A DNA stretch of 7,912 bases from Methanofastidiosum sp. (GTDB taxonomy: Archaea; Methanobacteriota_B; Thermococci; Methanofastidiosales; Methanofastidiosaceae), in the NCBI GenBank assembly GCA_013329085.1, contig DUKX01000119.1, positions 1 to 7,912 on the forward strand, in the 5' to 3' direction. The first letter of the stretch is position 1. The number at the start of each line of letters is the position of its first letter. The notes below the pieces were generated by a model, which was not told where the DNA came from, did not search any database, and worked only from the letters and a program-made list of their open reading frames with translations. The translations under genes and the position numbers were made by a program. Shown here in pieces: positions 1-5,380 of this stretch.

Positions 1-99
1 GAGATATTGGAAATAATCAAAGGAAAAGGAAATTCACTCAAAAATGGAAATCATTTTAATTTTCTTACTGAAGAAAATATTATTTTGATAGATAAATAG
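1..99 (+). CDS. 3' end of an unrecognised protein-coding gene (partial)
   Basis: The first frame is open from the left edge to a TAG at 97-99, giving 32 residues that end in ENIILIDK. The other two forward frames hit stops by base 15 and base 57, so this frame is the best candidate for a real gene tail. The residues are a mix of charged and hydrophobic ones with no motif I recognise, and I assign no function. A T-rich tract directly follows the stop, as expected for an archaeal gene end. The start lies outside the window. Confidence 0.5.
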   Translation, partial: EILEIIKGKGNSLKNGNHFNFLTEENIILIDK

Positions 100-100
100 A

Positions 101-119
101 ATATTTTTATTATATATTT
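101..119 (+). terminator. T-rich tract, candidate archaeal terminator of the left-edge gene
   Basis: A run of five T followed by alternating A/T begins two bases after the TAG at 97-99. Archaeal transcription ends at T-rich stretches without needing a hairpin. The same bases could serve as a distal TATA element for the next gene, so the two roles cannot be separated by reading alone. Confidence 0.35.
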
Positions 120-125
120 GAAATC

Positions 126-148
126 ATAAGTTTTATAAGTTATAAAGG
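126..148 (+). promoter_or_regulatory. TATA-like promoter cluster of the hydantoinase gene
   Basis: Two overlapping TATA-like octamers are visible, TTTATAAG (132-139) and TTATAAAG (140-147), inside a short tandem of ATAAGTT (126-132 and 135-141) followed by ATAAAGG (142-148). By the usual 22-25 base offset they would start RNA near 162 or 170. That would place the G-rich ribosome site at 161-167 at the very 5' end of the RNA or outside it. A more distal TATATAT at 111-117 would start near 140 and include it fully. Which element is used is undetermined. Confidence 0.45.
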
Positions 149-160
149 CGTAGAAGTATA

Positions 161-167
161 GGGGGGG
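161..167 (+). promoter_or_regulatory. G7 ribosome binding site of the hydantoinase gene
   Basis: Seven consecutive G end 7 bases before the ATG at 175. A G-rich run can pair with the C/U-rich anti-Shine-Dalgarno sequence, and the spacing is right. It is not the canonical GGAGG, and homopolymer G tracts are prone to slippage, so its length might vary between cells. Confidence 0.5.
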
Positions 168-174
168 TATAGTT

Positions 175-1554
175 ATGGACCTCGTTATTAAGAATGGAAC
201 GATAGTTACTGCAACAGATATGTATGAAGCAGATATAGGTATTGAAGGCGAAAAGATTGTCGCCATTGGCAAGGGGCTTTCAGGCTCCAAGGAAATTGAC
301 GCAAATGGGATGATGGTATTCCCTGGATTTATAGATGTGCACACACATATTGAAATGCCATTTATGGGTACATATTCTTCTGACACATGGGAGACTGGGA
401 CAAGGGCAGCCGCCTTTGGCGGGACAACTTGTGTTGTTGACTTTATTATTCAATCAAAGGGAGGATCCCTACAAGCTGCGCTTGATGAATGGAACAAAAG
501 AGCAACTGGCAACGCTTACATTGATTATGGATTCCACATGGGCATGACCGATATAAACGATGATACGCTAAAAGAAATGGAAACCATGATCCTAGAAGAG
601 GGCATCCCAAGTTTCAAACTATTCTTTGCTTACAAAGGGTCGCTAATGGCAGAAGACGATGGATTCTACAAGGCACTTGAAAAGGCAGGCGAGTTTGGTG
701 GGCTTATAATGCTTCACGCTGAAAACGGCCATATAATTGACCTTTTCACAAAGAGGTTATTGGCTGAAAAAAAGACTGAGCCAATGTACCATGCAGTCTC
801 AAGACCATCAATTCTTGAAGGCGAAGCTTGCCAGAGGGCAATCGCTCTTGCAGATTTGGCAGAGGCACCGCTTTACATAGTACATAATTCATGTCTAGAG
901 GCAGTAGAAGCCATTCATGAGGGAAGAGAGAGAGGGCTTCCAATTTATGGGGAGACATGCCCCCAGTACCTTACTCTTGATGAAGAAAGATATACCGAAC
1001 CTGACTTTAACGGTGCGAAGTACGTAATGTCGCCGCCGTTGAGATCGGAGTTTGACCAGGACGCACTCTGGTTTGCAATTGAGAGGGGAGACCTTCAGGT
1101 AATATCAACAGACCACTGCCCATTCTTCTTCAAAGGCCAGAAGGAAATGGGAAAAGATAACTTTGCCAAGATACCAAATGGCGCACCGGGGATTGAAACA
1201 AGAATGGCAGTTATGTACACTGCAGGGGTCCTTGAAGACTGGATTACTTTAAACAAGTTTGTGGAACTGAATTCAACAAATCCTGCAAAAATGTTTGGGC
1301 TATTCCCTCAAAAGGGAACAATAGCAGTTGGATCAGATGCAGACATAGTTGTCTTCGATCCGGAAAAAGAAGTCACTCTATCTGCCAAAAATCTTCACCA
1401 GAATACTGACTACACCCCGTGGGAGGGGATGATTGTAAAGGGCTACCCTGTGACGGTACTCTCAAGAGGAAAAATAGTAATTGAAGATGGAAAACTCGCA
1501 GGCGAAAAAGGATGGGGTAAATTCATAAAGAGAGATAGATTCTACCCCTTGTAA
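175..1554 (+). CDS. hydA: Dihydropyrimidinase / D-hydantoinase (cyclic amidohydrolase)
   Basis: This 459-residue cytosolic enzyme should hydrolyse the cyclic amide ring of dihydropyrimidines or 5-substituted hydantoins to N-carbamoyl amino acids. The length and sequence match bacterial D-hydantoinases along the whole protein. The binuclear metal site is complete: H56 and H58 (VHTH), carboxylatable K148 (SFKLFFAYK), H181 (HAENG), H237 and D313 (TDHCPF). Y153, S286 (SPPLR) and N335 (KIPNG) match the residues that hold the ring amide in this family. A C-terminal beta-sandwich segment follows (GTIAVGSDADIVVFDP, about 381-396). The ATG at 175 is preceded by a G-rich ribosome site and puts the family's N-terminal beta strand (LVIKNGTIV) at the start. 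The next gene downstream is an aminotransferase, which suggests catabolism of pyrimidines or related amides. Hydantoinase and dihydropyrimidinase activities cannot be told apart here. Allantoinase and dihydroorotase are less likely because the fit is to the hydantoinase subgroup. Confidence 0.93.
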   Translation: MDLVIKNGTIVTATDMYEADIGIEGEKIVAIGKGLSGSKEIDANGMMVFPGFIDVHTHIEMPFMGTYSSDTWETGTRAAAFGGTTCVVDFIIQSKGGSLQAALDEWNKRATGNAYIDYGFHMGMTDINDDTLKEMETMILEEGIPSFKLFFAYKGSLMAEDDGFYKALEKAGEFGGLIMLHAENGHIIDLFTKRLLAEKKTEPMYHAVSRPSILEGEACQRAIALADLAEAPLYIVHNSCLEAVEAIHEGRERGLPIYGETCPQYLTLDEERYTEPDFNGAKYVMSPPLRSEFDQDALWFAIERGDLQVISTDHCPFFFKGQKEMGKDNFAKIPNGAPGIETRMAVMYTAGVLEDWITLNKFVELNSTNPAKMFGLFPQKGTIAVGSDADIVVFDPEKEVTLSAKNLHQNTDYTPWEGMIVKGYPVTVLSRGKIVIEDGKLAGEKGWGKFIKRDRFYPL

Positions 1555-1562
1555 AATAACTA

Positions 1563-1580
1563 ATATTTATTTTATTTTTA
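1563..1580 (+). terminator. T-rich terminator after the hydantoinase gene
   Basis: Nine bases after the TAA stop lies an almost pure T/A tract with runs of three to five T. No hairpin precedes it, which fits archaeal U-tract termination. It suggests the hydantoinase and aminotransferase genes can be transcribed separately. Confidence 0.5.
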
Positions 1581-1595
1581 AAATACCGATTTTTC

Positions 1596-1652
1596 ATTGG
1601 ATATTAGACTAATTAATTAAATGCTATTAAACTATTTTCTGCATATTCCAAT
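1596..1652. repeat. Imperfect inverted repeat upstream of the aminotransferase promoter
   Basis: ATTGGATAT (1596-1604) is matched in inverted orientation by ATATTCCAAT (1643-1652), with one unpaired T and 38 bases between the arms. A smaller 11-base dyad, ATTAG-A-CTAAT, sits at 1603-1613. Both lie just upstream of the BRE/TATA at about 1660-1673, where an archaeal activator or repressor could bind. In such an AT-rich gap, chance is a real alternative. Confidence 0.25.
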
Positions 1653-1659
1653 TTATAAT

Positions 1660-1673
1660 CGAAAGTTATATAA
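1660..1673 (+). promoter_or_regulatory. BRE/TATA promoter of the aminotransferase gene
   Basis: The purine-rich stretch CGAAAG (1660-1665) followed by TTATATAA (1666-1673) fits an archaeal BRE plus TATA box. A start about 22-25 bases downstream, near 1696, would give a leader of roughly 29 bases containing the strong AGGAGG at 1713-1718. Confidence 0.6.
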
Positions 1674-1712
1674 ATCTCTAAACAAATTAAGTAACTGTGC
1701 CTATTAAAATAT

Positions 1713-1718
1713 AGGAGG
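1713..1718 (+). promoter_or_regulatory. Shine-Dalgarno AGGAGG of the aminotransferase gene
   Basis: A perfect AGGAGG ends 6 bases before the ATG at 1725. It fixes that start codon over the internal ATG at residue 7. Confidence 0.85.
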
Positions 1719-1724
1719 CCTTTT

Positions 1725-3056
1725 ATGGAAGATTTTGCACAGATGGAAAAAGAATATGTCATGAGGTCTTGGTCATGCCAAGCTGATGTCAAAGTTAACA
1801 TGATAGAGAAGGCTGATGGAATCTACTTTTGGGATAAATCAGGTAAAAAATATTCAGACTTCTCTTCCCAGCTTTTGAGCACAAGCTGCGGTCACAATGT
1901 GAAAGAAATAAATGATGGGATTATAGAGCAGCTTAATAAGTTTGCCTATATCGGTCCGGGACTAGGAAGTGATGCTAGAGCAAAATTAGGAAAGATGGTA
2001 GCGGACATAGCAGGTCCAAATTTTAAGAAAACATTCTTTTCTTCAAGCGGTACCGAAGCAAATGAAGCTGCAGTAAAAGCTGCAAAATGGTTCACAGGGA
2101 AATATAAAATAATCTCCCGTTACCAGTCTTATCACGGCGCAACTGGTATTGCCATGATGCTTACAGGGGATCCAAGAAGATATCCAAACGAGCCAGGTTA
2201 CCCCGGTGTATTACATGGCCCCGACTGTTACTGCTACAGGTGTCCATTCAAGATGGAATACCCAAGCTGTGACATAATGTGTGCCAGATATATTGGGGAT
2301 ATGATAAGGTATGAGGCAAAGGAAACAGTTGCCGCTGTAATAGCTGAGCCTATTGTAGGATCAAACGGTATCATCCCTCCAGTTAAAGAATACTTCCCTA
2401 TGTTGAGGGAGATTTGTGACGAATACAATGTCGTATTGATTGCAGATGAAGTCATGACTGGATTTGGTAGAACCGGGAAATGGTTTGCTAGCGAGCATTA
2501 CAAGTTCCAGCCTGACATAATTACATCCGCCAAGAACTTATCTGCAACTTATGTTCCGCTTGGAGGAACAACTTACTCAAAGAAGATTTCTGACTACTTT
2601 GAAGACCACTGGTTTGTCGAGGGCCACACATATGCAGGCCACCCACTTGCATGTGCCGCAGGAGTTGCAACAATAAATTACATGAAGAAAAACAAATTAG
2701 TTGAAAACGCCGCTAAGATGGAAAAGGTAATGGAAAAGAGATTGAACGAGATAAAGGCAAATCACAAGTCAGTAGGAGATGTCAGAGGTAAGGGGCTTTT
2801 TTGGGGAATAGAATTAATCAAGAATACAAAGACAAAGGAGCAGGCAGGAACAAGGGAAGAAAAGTTCATGAGAGGCCATGCACCAATACCAGCCAAAGTC
2901 ACAGGCGAATGCATGAAGAACGGGGTCTTCTTCATACAAATGGTTTCAACACTTCTATTTGCACCCCCACTTTCAATCAATGAGCAGCAGATAAACGATG
3001 CACTTGATGTTGTTGACAAAGCACTTGAGATTTCTGACAAGGAAGTAGTCAAATAA
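1725..3056 (+). CDS. Class III PLP-dependent aminotransferase, taurine/beta-alanine:pyruvate-like
   Basis: This 443-residue fold-type I aminotransferase should move an amino group, probably from an omega-amino acid or amine, to pyruvate or another 2-oxo acid. PLP residues are clear: SSSGTEAN (106-113) binds phosphate, Y136-H137-G138 stacks on the ring, D241 (ADEVMTGFGRTGKW) pairs with the pyridine nitrogen, K270 forms the Schiff base and T302 (HTYAGHP) caps the phosphate. Signatures such as YHGATG, TGDPRRYPNEPG and EPIVGSNGIIPP fit the taurine:pyruvate aminotransferase branch as I remember it. Two oddities stand out. Five cysteines cluster at 168, 170, 173, 182 and 186. The Schiff-base lysine is followed by N271 and the next glycine is T275, where relatives usually read KG...SGY. 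The upstream hydantoinase makes beta-alanine or 3-aminoisobutyrate plausible donors. An ornithine/GABA-type role is less likely. The donor is inferred, not seen. Confidence 0.85.
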   Translation: MEDFAQMEKEYVMRSWSCQADVKVNMIEKADGIYFWDKSGKKYSDFSSQLLSTSCGHNVKEINDGIIEQLNKFAYIGPGLGSDARAKLGKMVADIAGPNFKKTFFSSSGTEANEAAVKAAKWFTGKYKIISRYQSYHGATGIAMMLTGDPRRYPNEPGYPGVLHGPDCYCYRCPFKMEYPSCDIMCARYIGDMIRYEAKETVAAVIAEPIVGSNGIIPPVKEYFPMLREICDEYNVVLIADEVMTGFGRTGKWFASEHYKFQPDIITSAKNLSATYVPLGGTTYSKKISDYFEDHWFVEGHTYAGHPLACAAGVATINYMKKNKLVENAAKMEKVMEKRLNEIKANHKSVGDVRGKGLFWGIELIKNTKTKEQAGTREEKFMRGHAPIPAKVTGECMKNGVFFIQMVSTLLFAPPLSINEQQINDALDVVDKALEISDKEVVK

Positions 3057-3090
3057 AATATTTTTATTTTTTATCTTATTTCTTTTTATA
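3057..3090 (+). terminator. T-rich terminator after the aminotransferase gene
   Basis: Immediately after the TAA at 3054-3056 comes a 34-base stretch dominated by runs of five, six and five T. It resembles a strong archaeal U-tract terminator and separates this gene from the promoter that starts a few bases later. Confidence 0.65.
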
Positions 3091-3092
3091 AA

Positions 3093-3108
3093 GCCAAATT
3101 TTATATAT
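3093..3108 (+). promoter_or_regulatory. BRE/TATA promoter giving a leaderless transcript for the isochorismatase-fold/GTPase operon
   Basis: GCCAAA followed by TTTTATATA is a textbook BRE plus TATA box. The 13-base core CAAATTTTATATA (3095-3107) ends 22 bases before the ATG at 3130, so RNA should start at or next to the start codon. No Shine-Dalgarno-like sequence lies between them. The same 13-base core, with nearly the same spacing, precedes hypF on the other strand. Confidence 0.75.
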
Positions 3109-3129
3109 GGCCCCTCTAGATTAACTAAC

Positions 3130-3645
3130 ATGCAAAAATATGCTCTTCTCATCATTAACACGCTTAATGAGTATATCTATGGGGATGTAAAATGCGAAGC
3201 CCCCACGGAGATTATAGGGCCAATTAGAGAGATCTCTTCTCTTTTTAGAGAAAACGGCTTTCCCGTGATATACCTATATGATTTTGAAACTAAAAATGAT
3301 TGTGAAGAGAAAATAATAGATGATCTTGCCCCAAAAGAAGGGGACTTCATCATAAAGAAAAGGAAGTATAGTGGTTTTTACGGAACAGAGCTTGATGAGA
3401 CCTTAGAGAAGAAAAATATAAAGAATCTTGTGTTCTCTGGGCTTCAAACATCCCTTTCTGTAAGGCATACCGCAGCAGACGCATATTATAGAGATTACAA
3501 CTGTATCATGCTGACAAACGCATGTTGCGATGTTAAAAAGGACCTTCACCTGAAATCTATACTATACATAAGAGATTTCTATGGTGCAAGTGCCGTATCC
3601 ACTATGAATTTTCCACGTCTTTATTTATCAGAGGAGGGAATTTAA
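3130..3645 (+). CDS. Isochorismatase-fold protein lacking two catalytic residues (probable non-hydrolase)
   Basis: The 171 residues follow the isochorismatase/nicotinamidase fold from end to end, a normal length for the family: first strand YALLIIN, central KRKYSGFYGTELDE (77-90), then GLQTSLSVRHTAADAYYRDY (104-123). Family hydrolases use an Asp-Lys-Cys triad. The aspartate position in the first strand is N10 (AAC), the lysine is kept as K77, and the cysteine before VxxTAxDA is S110 (TCT). A normal cysteine-hydrolase mechanism is therefore unlikely. True isochorismatases lack the cysteine but keep the aspartate. The protein may bind a ligand or partner, or run different chemistry. The start at 3130 is supported by the promoter spacing for a leaderless RNA. 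The stop overlaps the next gene's ATG in a TAATG, and the last codons double as that gene's ribosome site, so the two are translated together. Confidence 0.75.
   Translation: MQKYALLIINTLNEYIYGDVKCEAPTEIIGPIREISSLFRENGFPVIYLYDFETKNDCEEKIIDDLAPKEGDFIIKKRKYSGFYGTELDETLEKKNIKNLVFSGLQTSLSVRHTAADAYYRDYNCIMLTNACCDVKKDLHLKSILYIRDFYGASAVSTMNFPRLYLSEEGI
3633..3638 (+). promoter_or_regulatory. Shine-Dalgarno GGAGGG of the GTPase, inside the preceding gene
   Basis: GGAGGG ends 6 bases before the ATG at 3645 and lies within the Glu-Glu-Gly codons at the C terminus of the preceding gene. With the TAATG overlap this is a classic arrangement for translational coupling. Confidence 0.85.
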
Positions 3646-4832
3646 TGGATGTAGGAGTTATTGGAAAACCAAATGTAGGAAAATCAACTTTTTTTAATGC
3701 AGTCACACTAGGGGGGGCAGAAATTGCAAATTATCCTTTCACAACAATTGACTCTAATATAGGGGCAGCTTACGTTACATATAAATGCCCCTGCAAGGAG
3801 CTTGATATTAAGTGCTCGCCTCAGAATTCAAAGTGCATCGACGGAACAAGACTTGTACCTTTGAAGATAATTGATGTGGCAGGTCTTGTAAAAGGTGCAC
3901 ATACTGGCAGGGGTCTTGGGAACAAATTCTTAAATGACCTCTCGAGGGCTGAGACCTTGATTCACATAGTTGATGCTTCAGGCTCAACTGATATCGAAGG
4001 AAATCCAGTTCCCATAGGGACACACAACCCCATAGAAGATATAGAATTCTTGGAAGAAGAGATCAACTTATGGTTTTTTGGGATACTAAATGACAATTGG
4101 TTTAGGTTTGCAAGAAAGGTATGCTCGGGGCATCATGATTTCTGCAAGATAGTGGCTGAGCAGTTTACCGGGATAGGTATAACTGAGGGTAATGTCATCA
4201 TGTCAATGAGGGAGACCGGTCTTGACCCAGAAAAATGCATACACTGGAAGGACGAAGAGCTATTGATCTTTGCCAAATCTCTAAGAAAGATATCAAAGCC
4301 AATAACGATTGTTTTAAACAAGACAGATATAGCGCCACCAGAGAATATCAAAGCATTGAAGGACAAGCTGGGGGATGTCTTTACAGTAAGTGCTGAGGCG
4401 GAGCTTGTCTTAAGAAAAGCAACGAGCGCTGGATTAGTCAAATATGTACCTTCTGAGTCATCTTTTGAAATAACTGGGAATCTAAACGACAAGCAGAAAG
4501 AAGCACTAAACAGGATCAAAAACTTCATGGACAAAAATGATGGTACAGGCGTCCAGAAGACCATAAATCAGGTAGTCTTCAACATATTGAATAAAATAGT
4601 GGTCTACCCTGTGGAAGATGAGACCCACATGAAGGATGGAAAAGGCAATGTTTTGCCGGATGCTTTCCTTATGGACAAGGGCTCAACACCAAGAGATCTT
4701 GCATTTAGGGTCCATACCGATATTGGAAAGAACTTCCTTTATGCTGTTAACGCTAGAACAAAAAGAAGGATAAAAGACGACTACGAACTTCAAAATGGGG
4801 ATATAATAAAGATAGTTTCAGCGGCGAGATAA
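3645..4832 (+). CDS. ychF: YchF/OBG-family GTPase with C-terminal TGS domain, archaeal type
   Basis: A 395-residue translation-factor-class (TRAFAC) NTPase of the OBG/YchF group, probably ribosome-associated. G1 is GKPNVGKS (7-14), G2 the YPFTTI segment (T33/T34), G3 DVAG (77-80) with the GLVKGAHTGRGLGNKFL switch, G4 NKTD (225-228) and G5 SAE (249-251). A TGS domain closes the protein (about 319-393, HTDIGKNF...ELQNGDIIKI). Bacterial YchF and eukaryotic OLA1 carry a changed G4 and prefer ATP. The canonical NKTD here argues for GTP despite the common 'YchF ATPase' label. Between G2 and G3 sits a cysteine set, C48, C50, C57 and C64, a possible metal or redox site. The central region (about 140-215), between G3 and G4, is mostly helical. 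The gene is translationally coupled to the isochorismatase-fold protein upstream and ends 2 bp from a convergent gene. A G7 run at 3711-3717 lies in the coding region. Its molecular role is not established. Confidence 0.88.
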   Translation: MDVGVIGKPNVGKSTFFNAVTLGGAEIANYPFTTIDSNIGAAYVTYKCPCKELDIKCSPQNSKCIDGTRLVPLKIIDVAGLVKGAHTGRGLGNKFLNDLSRAETLIHIVDASGSTDIEGNPVPIGTHNPIEDIEFLEEEINLWFFGILNDNWFRFARKVCSGHHDFCKIVAEQFTGIGITEGNVIMSMRETGLDPEKCIHWKDEELLIFAKSLRKISKPITIVLNKTDIAPPENIKALKDKLGDVFTVSAEAELVLRKATSAGLVKYVPSESSFEITGNLNDKQKEALNRIKNFMDKNDGTGVQKTINQVVFNILNKIVVYPVEDETHMKDGKGNVLPDAFLMDKGSTPRDLAFRVHTDIGKNFLYAVNARTKRRIKDDYELQNGDIIKIVSAAR

Positions 4833-4834
4833 CC

Positions 4835-5350
4835 CTATATAAGTTCATCCAGAGGTACATCGATAAACTTGTTTAATTTTGGGAGCATGTGCCTTGTAGT
4901 CTTAGGGGGGTATAGATCTCCCCTTTTCGCTGTTTTCACAACCTCTTCCTTTGTTACCCTCTTTGGGACAAGGATGGCATCTGCTTTTTCTGAGTAGAGT
5001 AGCCAGTAGGCCTTTTTTAAGGTTTTTTCGTACCTGACAGTCATTCCATTTTTTTCTAGGATCTCTACTATCTTTCCAATATCCCCGTATATCACAGGGA
5101 ACCACTGGCCAAGTTTTATCTCAGGATCGTTATAGTCCACAAGGAGGCATGGCACCTTTTTGCAGCCCAGTCTTTTTGCGGCTTCAAACCTGTGGTGGCC
5201 ATCGAGGATTGTCATTGTATTTGCATCTACGATGATGGCAACAGAGAACTTCTTCTCCCTTTCCATCTTAATCAGTAATCTGTTTAGAACGCTAGGAACT
5301 ATACGCTCATGCGTATTAAGTTTTTCAATCTCGATGAACTCTATCTCCAT
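4835..5350 (-). CDS. ParB/sulfiredoxin-fold protein, candidate SerK-like free serine kinase (compact form)
   Basis: This 171-residue protein has a ParB-type core: an N-terminal strand with LNTHER (E15), then the nucleotide-binding loop LDGHHRFEAAKRLG (49-62) and PCLLVDY. Unlike chromosome-partitioning ParB it has no helix-turn-helix domain. Its C-terminal part, PKRVTKEEVVKTAKRGDLYPPKTTRHMLP (129-157) ending in DVPLDEL, closely resembles Thermococcus SerK as I remember it, which phosphorylates free serine for cysteine synthesis. E15 corresponds to the proposed catalytic base there and D50 lies in the phosphate loop. SerK is about 240 residues, so a middle segment of roughly 70 seems to be missing here, around residues 105-125. 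Kinase activity is therefore inferred, not certain. The ATG at 5350 has no Shine-Dalgarno but sits about 22 bases from a TATA box built over the hypF stop codon, so a leaderless RNA is likely. hypF lies 23 bp upstream on the same strand. Confidence 0.65.
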   Translation of the reverse strand: MEIEFIEIEKLNTHERIVPSVLNRLLIKMEREKKFSVAIIVDANTMTILDGHHRFEAAKRLGCKKVPCLLVDYNDPEIKLGQWFPVIYGDIGKIVEILEKNGMTVRYEKTLKKAYWLLYSEKADAILVPKRVTKEEVVKTAKRGDLYPPKTTRHMLPKLNKFIDVPLDELI

Positions 5351-5372
5351 AATTAGATACTTGGATTAAAAT

Positions 5373-5380
5373 CTTATATG
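5373..5380 (-). promoter_or_regulatory. TATA box of the SerK-like gene, overlapping the hypF stop codon
   Basis: On the - strand, CATATAAG preceded by AAAAA contains hypF's last ATA codon and its TAA stop. It ends 22 bases before the ATG of the SerK-like gene, the same spacing as the two other leaderless promoters in the window. No Shine-Dalgarno precedes that ATG. Confidence 0.55.

Noticed and set aside
51..386. 111-residue open frame on the - strand over the hydantoinase start
   Set aside because: It spans a promoter, a ribosome site and the conserved N-terminal part of the hydantoinase, with low-complexity composition typical of an antisense shadow.
1555..1724. Possible small RNA or riboswitch in the 170-bp gap
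   Set aside because: Composition is strongly AT, with no GC-rich stem, no compact fold and no recognisable aptamer; promoter, ribosome site and terminator account for most of it.
2762..3052. 96-residue open frame on the - strand inside the aminotransferase
   Set aside because: It is antisense to the conserved C-terminal domain and has no promoter or ribosome site of its own.
3130..3645. N-carbamoylsarcosine amidase or carbamoyl-beta-alanine hydrolase completing the hydantoinase pathway
   Set aside because: The fold is the right one, but the catalytic Asp and Cys are replaced, a terminator and a new promoter separate it from the aminotransferase, and it is coupled to the GTPase.
4133..4564. 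143-residue open frame on the - strand inside the GTPase gene
   Set aside because: It lies fully antisense to well-conserved GTPase codons, is serine/phenylalanine rich as expected of a shadow frame, and matches no known family.
4835..5350. Chromosome-partitioning ParB or a DNA-binding regulator
   Set aside because: Only the ParB-type N-terminal fold is present. There is no helix-turn-helix, no ParA neighbour and no parS-like repeats, and the C-terminal half matches SerK.
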